Shown here: piece by piece, positions 17,501 to 25,395 of the stretch
How the letters are laid out: each line of letters starts with the position of its first letter
How positions within the stretch are numbered: the first letter of the stretch is position 1
Assembly (NCBI GenBank): GCA_050250665.1
Contig: JBFWOF010000017.1
Location: forward strand, 1-64,000
Direction of reading: 5' to 3'
From: JADKFD01 sp050250665
GTDB taxonomy: Bacteria > Pseudomonadota > Gammaproteobacteria > Xanthomonadales > SZUA-5
DNA length: 64,000 nucleotides
Made by a program: the position numbers and the translations under genes
The notes under the pieces: model-generated
The model's database searches: none
What the model saw: only the letters and a program-made list of their open reading frames with translations
Told to the model about the DNA's origin: nothing

Positions 17501-17523
17501 CCTTTGGCCAGAGTCTGCCTCAT
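14509..17523 (-). CDS. Multi-PAS/GAF GGDEF-EAL protein (cyclic-di-GMP cyclase/phosphodiesterase)
   Basis: A 1004-residue sensor protein. The order is PAS (about 40-155), GAF-like (about 165-330), two PAS domains with PAC segments (about 335-580), GGDEF (about 595-755), and EAL (about 765-1000). The cyclase signature RLGGDEF at about 656 is intact, but the inhibitory-site position reads KLSD instead of RxxD, so product inhibition may be lost. The EAL residues VEALVRW, DDFGTGYSS and AEGVEN are intact, so phosphodiesterase activity is likely. No transmembrane helix is obvious; it probably senses soluble or haem/flavin-like ligands in the cytosol. Start codons at 17523 and 17484 are both possible, and neither has a strong ribosome site. 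It lies 78 bp downstream of aspS. Confidence 0.88.
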   Translation of the reverse strand: MRQTLAKGLELATMNPGNASALDVVSVERLAALGDILQHTEAVGFRWLAAPGWPVELVSDNVRHWGLDPDALQRGEPLFSELIHPDDLVRVSAEVQRHSSLGRSRFHQEYRLRKGQGEWRWVEDHTWVERGDDGEPRAYVGVLLDVTERKRAELALELAATAVPGLLTAAPLPERILAVLKRLGEGMGADRVYIFETHSGDGMILASQRFEWCRPGIEPQQDNPDLQDVEFERLYPRWLSQLREDESINGAVSSFPESERDLLEQQQILSLIAVPVNLRGCLWGFLGLDAVRSLRQWSPAEERVLRLTAAALGAAVEQQRNVEALLNSEQRNRMALEGANAGAWEWNPDTRSIWSEQQFRLLGLDPATDEASHERWMAVVHLQDRAWVDAEIRHAYAKGSALAIEYRVVKDDAAPRWVATIGRPRRGAGGEIDGMVGILLDIDGRKQAEERLRLSAAVIDSTHDGVLVTDLEARIIAVNRAYCEITGYSEEQLLGQNPRMLQSGRHDPEFYQSMWSELLGTGHWQGEIWSRRCGGEVYPEWLTISVVRDEAGRPQHYVGVVTDITRLKQTEADLAKLAHFDPLTGLPNRLLAQSRLEYAIERAEQDGRRLALLFIDMDRFKNVNDSLGHQVGDELLCAVGERFRRASKLSDTVARLGGDEFLAIVENVGTARSAGNVASDLLNCLSEPFHLPSGHEVFANASIGISLYPEDGTTATDLVRCADAALYGAKDLGRNTFHFYTPGLIAAASDRLELEGRLRHALTRGEFVVHYQPLLDCQSGAVMGVEALVRWQPPGQAMILPGRFIGLAEETGLIGALGDWVMETACRQVQRWRRSCAPDLRLAVNLSARQLRQLEFPDRLTRVLSDTGLDPDALELEVTESMLMEHGNMVLGTLHALRSLGVRVAIDDFGTGYSSLAYLKRLPLDTLKIDRSFVADIPAHAGGAEIASAIIGLAHTLHLDVLAEGVENIEQLNFLRAQGCDFFQGFLISEALSAEDLAQRFLNP

Positions 17524-17601
17524 CCCGCTGCAGACGGAAACCGCATCTTGACGGAAGTCGCTGCCGCAGCGTGGCGATCCTGCCCGCAGGAAATGCCTGC
17601 T

Positions 17602-19392
17602 TCAGCCCGGTTCCTTGCGCACCACCCGGATGGACAGCTCCTGCAACTGGCGCTCGGACACCTCCGACGGCGCTTCGGTCAAAGGGCACTGCGCACTGGC
17701 GGTCTTCGGGAAGGCGATCACTTCGCGGATGGAATCAACGCCGCACATCAAGGTGGCAATACGATCGATGCCGAAGGCAATGCCGCCATGCGGCGGGCAG
17801 CCGTAACGCAGCGCATCGAGCAGGAAGCCGAACTTGGCCTGCGCCTCCTCGGCTTCGATGCCGAGCAACTGGAACACCGCCGACTGCAGGTCGGGACGGT
17901 GGATACGGATCGAACCACCGCCGATCTCGCTGCCGTTCAGCACCATGTCGTAACCGCGCGACAGCGCATCGCCGGGATTGGCCTCGAGTTCGGCGGCATC
18001 GTCGATGGTTGGCGCGGTGAAGGGATGATGCAACGAGACCCAGCGGTTCTCGCCGTGATCGAACTCGAACATCGGGAAATCGACCACCCACAGCGGCCGC
18101 CAGCCGTCTTCGACCAGTTTCAGATCACGGCCGACCACCAGACGCAGTGCGCCCATGAAATCGGACACGGTCTTGTACGGGCCGGCGCCGAAGAAGATCA
18201 GATCGCCGGTGGCAGCGCCCGTAGCCTTGAGGATGCCGTCCAGCGCCTCGTCGTCGAGGAACTTGACGATCGGGCTGGTCAGGCCCTCGCGGCCCTTGGC
18301 CAGATCATCGACGCGTATCCAGGCCAGACCCTTGGCGCCGTAACGGGCCACGTAGGGACCGTAGTCGTCGATCTGCTTGCGCGTCAGCGTGGCGCCGCCG
18401 GGCACACGCAGCACCGCGACGCGCCCGCCCGGATCATTGGCCGGGCCGGCAAACACCTTGAAACCGCTGTTCCTGACATGCTCGGCGACATCCACCAATT
18501 CCAGCGGATTGCGCAGATCCGGCTTGTCCGAGCCGTAGCGGCGCATGGCCTCGGCGTAGGTCATGCGCGGGAACTCGGCTGCCAGATCGACGTTGATCAC
18601 GCTCTTGAACACATGGCGGATCAGGTCTTCGACCCGATCCTGGATGTCCTTTTCGCGCACGAAAGCCATCTCGATATCGAGCTGGGTGAATTCCGGCTGG
18701 CGATCGGCGCGCAGGTCCTCGTCACGGAAACAGCGCGCGATCTGGTAGTAGCGATCCATGCCGGCCATCATCAACAGCTGCTTGAACAGCTGCGGCGACT
18801 GCGGCAGGGCGTAGAACTGGCCCGGATTGACCCGGCTCGGCACCAGATAGTCGCGCGCGCCCTCGGGTGTGGCCTTGGTCAGGATCGGGGTTTCGATATC
18901 CTGGAAGTCCTGCGCATCCAGATAGCGACGGATCTCCGACACCAGTCGCGTGCGCAGACGCAACTGCTTCTGCATCTGACCGCGGCGGATATCCAGATAG
19001 CGATAGCGCAGGCGCGCTTCCTCGTTGGGCGTTTCGTCGAGCATGAAGGGCAGCGGCGCAGCGGCATTCAGCACTTCCACCTGAGCGGCAATCACCTCGA
19101 TCTTGCCGGTGGCCAGACGCTCGTTGACCTGCGAAGCCGGGCGCGCGCGCACGCTGCCTTCGATCCGCAGGCAGAACTCGAAACGCACGCGATTGGCGGC
19201 CGCAAAGGCCTCGGCATTCTCGGGCTCGATGACCACCTGGACCAGGCCGGAATGGTCCCGCAGATCGACAAAAATCACTCCGCCATGGTCTCGCCGCGTA
19301 TTGGCCCAGCCGCACAGGACCACATTCTGCCCGGCCAGGGTCTCATCGACGTGGCCGCAAAGGTGGGTGCGATAGGAGGTTTCAGCGGTCAT
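17602..19392 (-). CDS. aspS: Aspartyl-tRNA synthetase
   Basis: A 596-residue class II synthetase that charges tRNA-Asp. The anticodon-binding OB-fold (about 15-105) leads to the catalytic core, with motif 2 CFRDEDLRADRQPEFTQLD near 220 and motif 3 GGIAFGIDR near 530, plus the bacterial GAD insertion between. The ATG at 19392 gives the family length; the longer frame to 19581 runs into unrelated sequence. Position 36 is His in the RRDHGGVIF loop. In Pseudomonas AspRS a His here is linked to relaxed tRNA recognition, whereas E. coli has Leu. It may therefore be the non-discriminating type that also makes Asp-tRNA-Asn for GatCAB. This is inference, since no gat or asnS gene is in the window. Confidence 0.96.
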   Translation of the reverse strand: MTAETSYRTHLCGHVDETLAGQNVVLCGWANTRRDHGGVIFVDLRDHSGLVQVVIEPENAEAFAAANRVRFEFCLRIEGSVRARPASQVNERLATGKIEVIAAQVEVLNAAAPLPFMLDETPNEEARLRYRYLDIRRGQMQKQLRLRTRLVSEIRRYLDAQDFQDIETPILTKATPEGARDYLVPSRVNPGQFYALPQSPQLFKQLLMMAGMDRYYQIARCFRDEDLRADRQPEFTQLDIEMAFVREKDIQDRVEDLIRHVFKSVINVDLAAEFPRMTYAEAMRRYGSDKPDLRNPLELVDVAEHVRNSGFKVFAGPANDPGGRVAVLRVPGGATLTRKQIDDYGPYVARYGAKGLAWIRVDDLAKGREGLTSPIVKFLDDEALDGILKATGAATGDLIFFGAGPYKTVSDFMGALRLVVGRDLKLVEDGWRPLWVVDFPMFEFDHGENRWVSLHHPFTAPTIDDAAELEANPGDALSRGYDMVLNGSEIGGGSIRIHRPDLQSAVFQLLGIEAEEAQAKFGFLLDALRYGCPPHGGIAFGIDRIATLMCGVDSIREVIAFPKTASAQCPLTEAPSEVSERQLQELSIRVVRKEPG

Positions 19393-19626
19393 GGCACGCT
19401 CGATCAGCGGAAAAGGAAAGGTCGCGCATGCTACGGGACGCGCCCCAGAGGCCGCAAACCAGTCTTCGGCGAGGACAGGAGGGAACGACGGCACGAGGGC
19501 ACCCGAAGGCAGCCATCGCAAGCGCCCTCTTGCCCCCCGTTTCTCGCCCCGATGCCTCACACCATCACGGGACCATGGCATGCTTGCGTGAATCCTGCGG
19601 TCCCGAGCAGATCAATCCAGAGATCC

Positions 19627-20859
19627 ATGGAAATCCAGGAGCGCCGCCTTGGAATTGATGAGCTGACGCTGGGCATGTTCGTGTCGAGGCTGGATCGGCC
19701 GTGGACGGAGACCAGCTTTCCCCTGCAGGGCTTCAACATCGACGCGCAGAGCCAGATCGAACAGCTCCGCCGCTATTGCCGGCATGTCTACATCGACATC
19801 CACAAGAGCACGCCTCCAGGCAGACGTGGAACCCTGGAGAAACTGGGTTACGGCAGCCTGACGCGACGTGGACGGCCATTGCCGGCACCTGGCGTCTATC
19901 ACACGCAGACCGAGCTGGCCGACGAACTGAAGCAGGCACAGGCGGCCTGGGATGATGCCCGCGCGCTGGCTGCCAGCTTCGTCGACGATGTCCGCGCCGG
20001 CAAGCGCCTGTCGACCGAAGCCCTCGGCGGCGCCATGGAACCGATCGTCGCCAGCGTCATCCGCAATGCCGATGCCTTCTTCTGGCTCGACGCACTGCGC
20101 AAGCGTGATGCCTACAGCTACAGCCATGCCGTGAACTGTTGCGCGCTGGCTGCCAGTTTCGGCCGTCACCTAGGCTTCCCCCGGGAAATGCTGGTGGATC
20201 TGGCCGGTGCCGGCATGCTCATGGACATCGGCAAGGGCGCATTGCCCGAAGAACTGCTGCAGCGCTCCGATCCGATCAGTGAGCGCGAACGCGCGCAGCT
20301 GCGCACACACCTGGATCACAGCCTGGCCATGCTGGAACAGTCGGGTATTCGCGACCTGGAAATCACCGACATGATCCGCCATCACCATGAGCGCCACGAC
20401 GGTTCCGGCTACCCAGCCGGCATCGCCGGTGCCCGGATTCCGCTGACCGGACGCATACTGGGTCTGGTCGACACCTTCGATGCGCTCAGCAGCGATCGTC
20501 CCCATCAGAAGGCGATGTCGCGCCATGACGTGCTGCAGTACCTGTATCGGCAGCGGGATCAGTTGTTTCAGGCTGAGCTGATCGAACAATTCAGCCAGTC
20601 GCTGGGCGTGTACCCTACCGGCAGTCTGGTGGAACTCAGCAACGGTGCCGTGGCGGTGGTGATGGCGCAGAACCCGGCGCGTCGGCTGTATCCGCGGGTG
20701 ACCATTCTGACCCATGCCGACAAGCGCCTGGATCGCGCCTTTCCGCAGGTGGACCTGTGGACGCTGGCCAATGCACGGGACACTGCAGAACGCGTCTGGA
20801 TCGAAAGAGCGCTGGCGCCTGGGGCCTATGGACTGGATCCCACGGAACTTTATCTTTGA
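19627..20859 (+). CDS. HD-GYP domain protein with N-terminal DUF3391 (cyclic-di-GMP phosphodiesterase family)
   Basis: A 410-residue protein with a DUF3391 N-terminal module (about 1-115, starting MEIQERRLGIDELTLGMFVSR) and an HD-GYP module (about 150-330). Visible ligands and signatures are His in YSYSHAVNC, HHHERHDGSGYPAG and the downstream VDTFDALSSDRPHQK. The HD pair itself reads LMDIGKG, with Met where the first His normally stands (HDIGK), while Asp is kept. Metal binding could therefore be altered. The ATG at 19627 is the first start in the homologous region; the longer frame crosses the antisense of aspS. It is followed 24 bp later by an EAL gene on the same strand, a likely two-gene operon. 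Confidence 0.85.
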   Translation: MEIQERRLGIDELTLGMFVSRLDRPWTETSFPLQGFNIDAQSQIEQLRRYCRHVYIDIHKSTPPGRRGTLEKLGYGSLTRRGRPLPAPGVYHTQTELADELKQAQAAWDDARALAASFVDDVRAGKRLSTEALGGAMEPIVASVIRNADAFFWLDALRKRDAYSYSHAVNCCALAASFGRHLGFPREMLVDLAGAGMLMDIGKGALPEELLQRSDPISERERAQLRTHLDHSLAMLEQSGIRDLEITDMIRHHHERHDGSGYPAGIAGARIPLTGRILGLVDTFDALSSDRPHQKAMSRHDVLQYLYRQRDQLFQAELIEQFSQSLGVYPTGSLVELSNGAVAVVMAQNPARRLYPRVTILTHADKRLDRAFPQVDLWTLANARDTAERVWIERALAPGAYGLDPTELYL

Positions 20860-20883
20860 ATCGCGACACTCGGGGCAGGCCTG

Positions 20884-22140
20884 ATGCTGATCGGGGCGAA
20901 GCAACTTCAGGAAATCGATCAAGTCCTGGCGGCAGGTGACGATGCCGCCTGCGCTGGCATTCTGCTGGTGCATCTGCGCGGCATGCGGCAGATGGTGGCC
21001 TTGCTGGGGCTGGATTGCGGTGCCAGCCTGATGGACGCTGCGCAGGCGCGCCTGCGCGAGTTGCTGCGGCCTGCCGATCGCATCTATCGGGTGGCATCCA
21101 ACGAATTCCTGGTGTGCCTCCCGGGCCTGCTCAGCACCAATCACGGCGTACTGGCGGCACGAAAGGTTCTGGGGGAATTCGACTTTCCGCTGTCGGTGCA
21201 GAATCGACCGATGACGCCGGTATTGAGTCTGGCACTGGCGGTCAATGCCGGCCATCGACAGGAGCGGCGTGGTAGCCCGCACGCCACCGAGAGCCTGATT
21301 CGCAATGCGATGACCGCCCTCCATCAGGGCCTGGAACTGAACAGCCGATTCGTGCTGGCGGATGATTCCAGTGCAGACCTCTGGCTGCAGGACGAGTTGC
21401 GCGACGCCCTGATCAACAACGAGCTGTCGCTGGCCTTTCAGCCCGTATTTGCCCTCGAGGATCGCCGCATTGTTGCGGTCGAGGCACTGGCGCGCTGGAG
21501 TTCGACGCGCCATGGCGTGATCCCGCCCAGCCGCTTCGTGGCTCTGGCTGAGCAGACCGGGCTGGCTCATGAACTGACGCGCTGGAGCATCAACGCCGTG
21601 CTGCGCGAATATGCGCAGCTGCGCCTCCTGGCACCGCAACTGCGCTGTGCCATCAATCTCTCGCCCAAGGTCTTTGGTCAATCCGGACTGGTGGAACAGA
21701 TCTCGGGCGCACTGGCGATCTGGGATATTCCGCCGACCCGCCTGATGCTGGAGGTGACCGAAACTGCGGTCATGGAGGACCCGGAACTCAGCAGCGTATC
21801 TCTGCACCATCTGCGCACGATCGGCGTCGAAATCGCCATCGACGACTTCGGTCAGGGCTATTCCTCCTTCACCTATCTCAAGCACTTTCCGGCCACCGAA
21901 CTGAAGATCGACCAGTCCTTCGTCACGCCGATGGCCAGCGACGGCCGCGCCTGTCAGCTGGTCCGGGCCATGGTTGATCTGGCCCACCATCTGGACATGC
22001 GCGCGGTGGCTGAAGGCGTCGAGGATGCCGAGGCGCTGACCTTGCTGGAAGGCATGGGCTGCGACATGGCCCAGGGCTATCACCTGGCCCATCCGATGAC
22101 GGTCAGCGAACTCGGCGCGATGTTGAAGGCGCAAGCCTGA
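20884..22140 (+). CDS. EAL-domain protein with degenerate GGDEF
   Basis: A 418-residue protein. Residues about 1-160 look like a GGDEF fold with the signature changed to SNEF (RVASNEFLV), so it cannot be a cyclase. Residues about 170-415 form an EAL domain with catalytic and metal residues kept: VEALARW, INLSPKV, LEVTETAVMED, DDFGQGYSS, LKIDQSFV and AEGVEDAE. Cyclic-di-GMP phosphodiesterase activity is expected, possibly controlled by GTP or by partner binding at the degenerate domain. The close spacing to the HD-GYP gene suggests joint expression. Confidence 0.87.
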   Translation: MLIGAKQLQEIDQVLAAGDDAACAGILLVHLRGMRQMVALLGLDCGASLMDAAQARLRELLRPADRIYRVASNEFLVCLPGLLSTNHGVLAARKVLGEFDFPLSVQNRPMTPVLSLALAVNAGHRQERRGSPHATESLIRNAMTALHQGLELNSRFVLADDSSADLWLQDELRDALINNELSLAFQPVFALEDRRIVAVEALARWSSTRHGVIPPSRFVALAEQTGLAHELTRWSINAVLREYAQLRLLAPQLRCAINLSPKVFGQSGLVEQISGALAIWDIPPTRLMLEVTETAVMEDPELSSVSLHHLRTIGVEIAIDDFGQGYSSFTYLKHFPATELKIDQSFVTPMASDGRACQLVRAMVDLAHHLDMRAVAEGVEDAEALTLLEGMGCDMAQGYHLAHPMTVSELGAMLKAQA

Positions 22141-22152
22141 GCCGCGGCGCCC

Positions 22153-22935
22153 TCAGACCAGTTCGATGGCCTCGTGATCGGGGCCAGCCAGAATCCGGGC
22201 GCTGGGATCATCAGCCGCCAGCAGACGTCGCCCGGAACGGTCGCTGCGGGCGAAACTGATCATGCGCAGGCCCAGACGCAGGCCGGCATCACGCGGGATG
22301 GCTGACGGCGCCTGGATGAACTCGATGCGCTGATCGCCACGAAGTTCGCCAAGGCCGCGCGCGGACTCGCTGTCCGCGGCTTGCGGCGACTGGGAAGCCG
22401 AATGCGATCCGCTGACCAGCCCCAGCCCCTGATAGAAACCGATGGCGGTGGCCATACTTGCCACCTTCAGGCTGGCGCCCAGCAGTGCTGGCGCGTGCTC
22501 GGCGCTGCCGCTTCCGGTGGTCCGGGTGGACGACCGATGCAGCACGATCTGCTCACCCGCCGGTCCAGTAAAGCTGCAGCTTCCGGCCTCCGCCGAATCC
22601 TGCGGCCTCCAGTGACGGGTCGCCAGAGACTGGCGGACTGATTCAGGATCTTCCACGGCAAGAATCAGCCGCCACCAGCCGCGCATGCCGGACTCGGGCA
22701 AGGGCAGCGCACCAGGCACCTCGATCAGCGTCAGGCTGACCGGAGCTCCGTTGGACAGGGCCAGCGTGGCCGATGGCGCATCAATCAGGGCGCTATCGCC
22801 GAGATCCAGTGCGCGCTGGCGTGACACGTGCCCCTGTGCCTGCTGACGCAATCGCAGTTGCTCGACGTAGGCGACTAGCGCCTGCTGCAGATCGGGCACG
22901 ATGAGAGTCGCCCCGGCTATCGGTCCCAGCCGCAT
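22153..22935 (-). CDS. Double VOC-domain protein
   Basis: A 260-residue protein with two VOC-like halves. The first starts MRLGPIAGATLIVPDLQQAL and the second ALLGASLKVASMATAIGFY near 150; both have the beta-alpha-beta start of the fold, and the C-terminus reads LAGPDHEAIELV. Metal ligands are not clear, so it may be a binding protein and not an enzyme. It lies 12 bp downstream of the Pycsar-effector-like gene on the same strand and was probably cotranscribed with it. Confidence 0.7.
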   Translation of the reverse strand: MRLGPIAGATLIVPDLQQALVAYVEQLRLRQQAQGHVSRQRALDLGDSALIDAPSATLALSNGAPVSLTLIEVPGALPLPESGMRGWWRLILAVEDPESVRQSLATRHWRPQDSAEAGSCSFTGPAGEQIVLHRSSTRTTGSGSAEHAPALLGASLKVASMATAIGFYQGLGLVSGSHSASQSPQAADSESARGLGELRGDQRIEFIQAPSAIPRDAGLRLGLRMISFARSDRSGRRLLAADDPSARILAGPDHEAIELV

Positions 22936-22947
22936 GCAAAACCATCC

Positions 22948-23532
22948 TCAAAAGGTGAAGCGTGAGACCTGCTCGATCGCCGCGATCACGAAACCGGTCA
23001 GGAAGAAGACATAGCTGAAGCGCAGATAGCGATATTTGTGCCGCGCCAGATAGGTGCCCATGGAGTAAAGATCATTGGTCCAGTTCTCGTAAACCGCTGC
23101 ATCCGTACGCAGCGCATCGGCCCACAGACGGCAGAACTCTTCTCTGGGAATTTCCGAAAAGTGGCCGAAAAACATGATGTTGAAATAGTCGGGAAGATGC
23201 TTGGGATCTTCCAGTCGCAGCGGCCGGTACTTGGGAAGCACCGCGAGTATGGCCATCAGCAAGGCCGCCAGCGAGAAGGCCGCCAGCGTCAGCATGCTCA
23301 GGCGCAGTTCGGGATCATTGAGTCGGCCCATGGCGATCGTGAGCACGATGGAAGACACGGTGATGATGATGTTGGCCTTGGCATCAGCCATCCGGCTTAG
23401 CTGGATGTGGTGGCGCTGGGCCGACATGATCGAGTAATCAGCCGTATTACGCCCGAGAATGCCCTGGAAGTGCTCGCGCGTGCCGATATGAGACTTGGCA
23501 GGAATGCTCGACGGATTGGTGACGTCGCTCAT
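22948..23532 (-). CDS. Pycsar-effector-type membrane protein (PycTM, DUF5706)
   Basis: A 194-residue membrane protein with helices at about 53-68 (after the SRMADAKANI motif), 80-98 and 172-187. The A-D-[AT]-K-A motif just ahead of the first helix and the overall size match the PycTM effector family, in which a cyclic pyrimidine nucleotide (cCMP or cUMP) triggers membrane damage. No PycC cyclase or other nucleotide cyclase is next to it: the neighbours are a VOC protein and oxyR. So it is an orphan or has a housekeeping role. GGAGAG stands ahead of the ATG at 23532. The family assignment is moderately sure; a defence role is not shown. Confidence 0.7.
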   Translation of the reverse strand: MSDVTNPSSIPAKSHIGTREHFQGILGRNTADYSIMSAQRHHIQLSRMADAKANIIITVSSIVLTIAMGRLNDPELRLSMLTLAAFSLAALLMAILAVLPKYRPLRLEDPKHLPDYFNIMFFGHFSEIPREEFCRLWADALRTDAAVYENWTNDLYSMGTYLARHKYRYLRFSYVFFLTGFVIAAIEQVSRFTF

Positions 23533-23730
23533 GGTTCTCTCCGTAGTTGACCCTAGTCTAAACCCGCACGCCCGGGATGCAGTGCCTTGGCCGAGCGCCT
23601 GCCAGGCGCAGGCTTGAAGGCCGGTGCGGGGATTGCAGGTGCAGCCCGATTGATGTTGACTAGGAAAGAGCCTTGTCCGTGGAGTCTTCAGGCTCCCCCT
23701 TCGGCTCTCCCCGGGGAACGGCAGCCAGCC

Positions 23731-24678
23731 ATGAATCTGCGTGATCTGAAGTATCTGGTGGCATTGGCGGATCACAAGCATTTTGGCCGCGCGGCGGAAG
23801 CATCCTTTGCCAGCCAGCCTACGCTATCGACGCAGATCAAGAAGCTGGAAGAAGAACTGGACGTACAGATCTTCGAGCGCCAGCCGCGGGCAGTTCTGCT
23901 CACCGCCACCGGCGAAGCCATCGTTGCGCGGGCACGGGCGGTGCTGCGGGAAGTCGACGCCATGCGCGAACTGGCGCGCGGCGCTCGGGACCCAGAGGCC
24001 GGCAGCCTCCGGCTGGGCATGTTTCCCACGCTCGGACCCTATCTGCTGCCGCATGTGGTACCAGCCTTGCGTAGTCGCTTCCCCAAGCTGGAGCTGCTGC
24101 TGATCGAGGAAAAGACCGAAGATCTGCAGGCCCAACTGGAACGCGGCGAGCTTGACGCGGTCGTTCTTGCGCTGCCGGCCGGGAGCGACTCCCTGAGCCT
24201 TGCCGAATTGTTCGACGAGCCTTTCCTGCTCGCTCTGCCACGTGAGCGAGCGACTGAGTTTCCGGGGCCGATCGAGATCGGCGATCTGCGCAACCGCGAG
24301 GTGCTGCTGCTGGAAGAAGGCCATTGCATGCGGGCCCACGCCCTGTCCCTGTGCAAGCTGGGTGGCGGCACCGAGCGCGGCGGCTTTCGCGCCACCAGCC
24401 TGGAAACGCTGCGACAGATGGTGGCCGCCAATGTAGGCCTGACCCTGTTGCCCAAGCTGGCGGTCATGCCGCCGGTGGCCAACAACGACAACGTGGTGCT
24501 GCGCCCCTTCCGGGAGCCCGCGCCCAGCCGGCAATTGGGACTGCTGTGGCGCAAGAGCGATGCCCGCGAAACGCTGATGCAAGGCCTGGCCGAGTTGATT
24601 CGGCAATGCGGGCGCAGGGCTCTGGCGGCGACTCTTGAGCTTGAAATCGAAGGCGGACGGTCACATGAGCCGGCATAG
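23731..24678 (+). CDS. oxyR: OxyR, peroxide-sensing LysR-type regulator
   Basis: A 315-residue LysR-family activator. Residues 1-65 form the winged helix (MNLRDLKYLVALADHKHFGRAA) and residues 90-300 the sensor domain. The redox pair sits at Cys199 (EGHCMRAHA) and Cys208 (SLCKLG), the same numbers as in E. coli OxyR. It is expected to sense hydrogen peroxide by disulfide formation and to activate catalase, Ahp and Dps genes. The ATG at 23731 begins exactly at the conserved MNLRDL; the frame also extends 48 codons upstream without support. A 198-bp divergent region separates it from the PycTM gene. The next gene overlaps its 3' end by 14 bp. Confidence 0.93.
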   Translation: MNLRDLKYLVALADHKHFGRAAEASFASQPTLSTQIKKLEEELDVQIFERQPRAVLLTATGEAIVARARAVLREVDAMRELARGARDPEAGSLRLGMFPTLGPYLLPHVVPALRSRFPKLELLLIEEKTEDLQAQLERGELDAVVLALPAGSDSLSLAELFDEPFLLALPRERATEFPGPIEIGDLRNREVLLLEEGHCMRAHALSLCKLGGGTERGGFRATSLETLRQMVAANVGLTLLPKLAVMPPVANNDNVVLRPFREPAPSRQLGLLWRKSDARETLMQGLAELIRQCGRRALAATLELEIEGGRSHEPA

Positions 24679-25273
24679 CTGGCTGCTGCTGATCGTCTGT
24701 GTCGCAGGGGGACTGTGGCATCTGCATACGCGCGATCCCGGCGGTATTTCGCGCGAACCGGGAATCCTGGCGCCGGAAGCTCCGAGGCAGCGAAACCTCC
24801 CACCCGGCCAGCCCGGAATCCGCCATGGCGAGTTCGAGCTGACACCCCTGGCCGAATTCCGCGCCGAAGCTCGTTTGCTGTCCCGCCTCAGCTATCGATT
24901 CGATGCCGGCGCAGCGCTGTCGCCGGTGGATTTCGCCATCGGTTGGGGGCGAATGTCCGACAGCGCCGTGATCGATCAACTGGACATCAGTCAGGGGGCA
25001 CGCTTCTTCACCTACCGCTGGGCCGAACAGCCACCGATCCCGGCGGACGAGATCGTCCGCTCGGCCGCCAATGTCCATCTGATTCCGGCGGATGCGGCAG
25101 TGAGTGCCAGTCTCCGCCGCATCCGGCCTGGGGAAGTGGTGGAACTGGAGGGACTGCTGGTAGCGGCGCGGCGTGAAGATGGTTGGTCCTGGCGCTCGTC
25201 ACTGACCCGCGAGGACAATGGCGCCGGCGCCTGCGAGTTGCTGCTGGTAAAGAATGTTGCCGTGCGGCCTTAG
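24665..25273 (+). CDS. Conserved membrane-anchored hypothetical protein
   Basis: A 202-residue protein with a single N-terminal hydrophobic segment (about 5-20, MSRHSWLLLIVCVAGG) and a long soluble part. The stretches LSPVDFAIGWGRMSD, PPIPADEIVRSAANVHLIPAD and VVELEGLLVAA belong to a widespread but uncharacterised gammaproteobacterial family. Topology suggests an anchored periplasmic domain. Its start overlaps the end of oxyR by 14 bp, so the two are probably cotranscribed. Function unknown. Confidence 0.7.
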   Translation: MSRHSWLLLIVCVAGGLWHLHTRDPGGISREPGILAPEAPRQRNLPPGQPGIRHGEFELTPLAEFRAEARLLSRLSYRFDAGAALSPVDFAIGWGRMSDSAVIDQLDISQGARFFTYRWAEQPPIPADEIVRSAANVHLIPADAAVSASLRRIRPGEVVELEGLLVAARREDGWSWRSSLTREDNGAGACELLLVKNVAVRP

Positions 25274-25395
25274 CCAACACTGAGCCAGTCATTGACAAGG
25301 TCGGTTATCGGGCGCCTGCCTTGCGTGCGGCTGGCCTCGTCGGCGCTGGCACGGTAGTCTCCGCCTGATTTTCCTCTCGTTCGGATTCCCAACGC

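Noticed and set aside
17548..19626. N-terminal 693 codons of a long frame ending in the HD-GYP protein
   Set aside because: The frame runs antisense through aspS. The HD-GYP homology starts at 19627 with a normal start codon.
22948..23532. A complete Pycsar anti-phage system
   Set aside because: Only the effector-like gene is present; neighbours include no cyclase, so a full system is not supported here.
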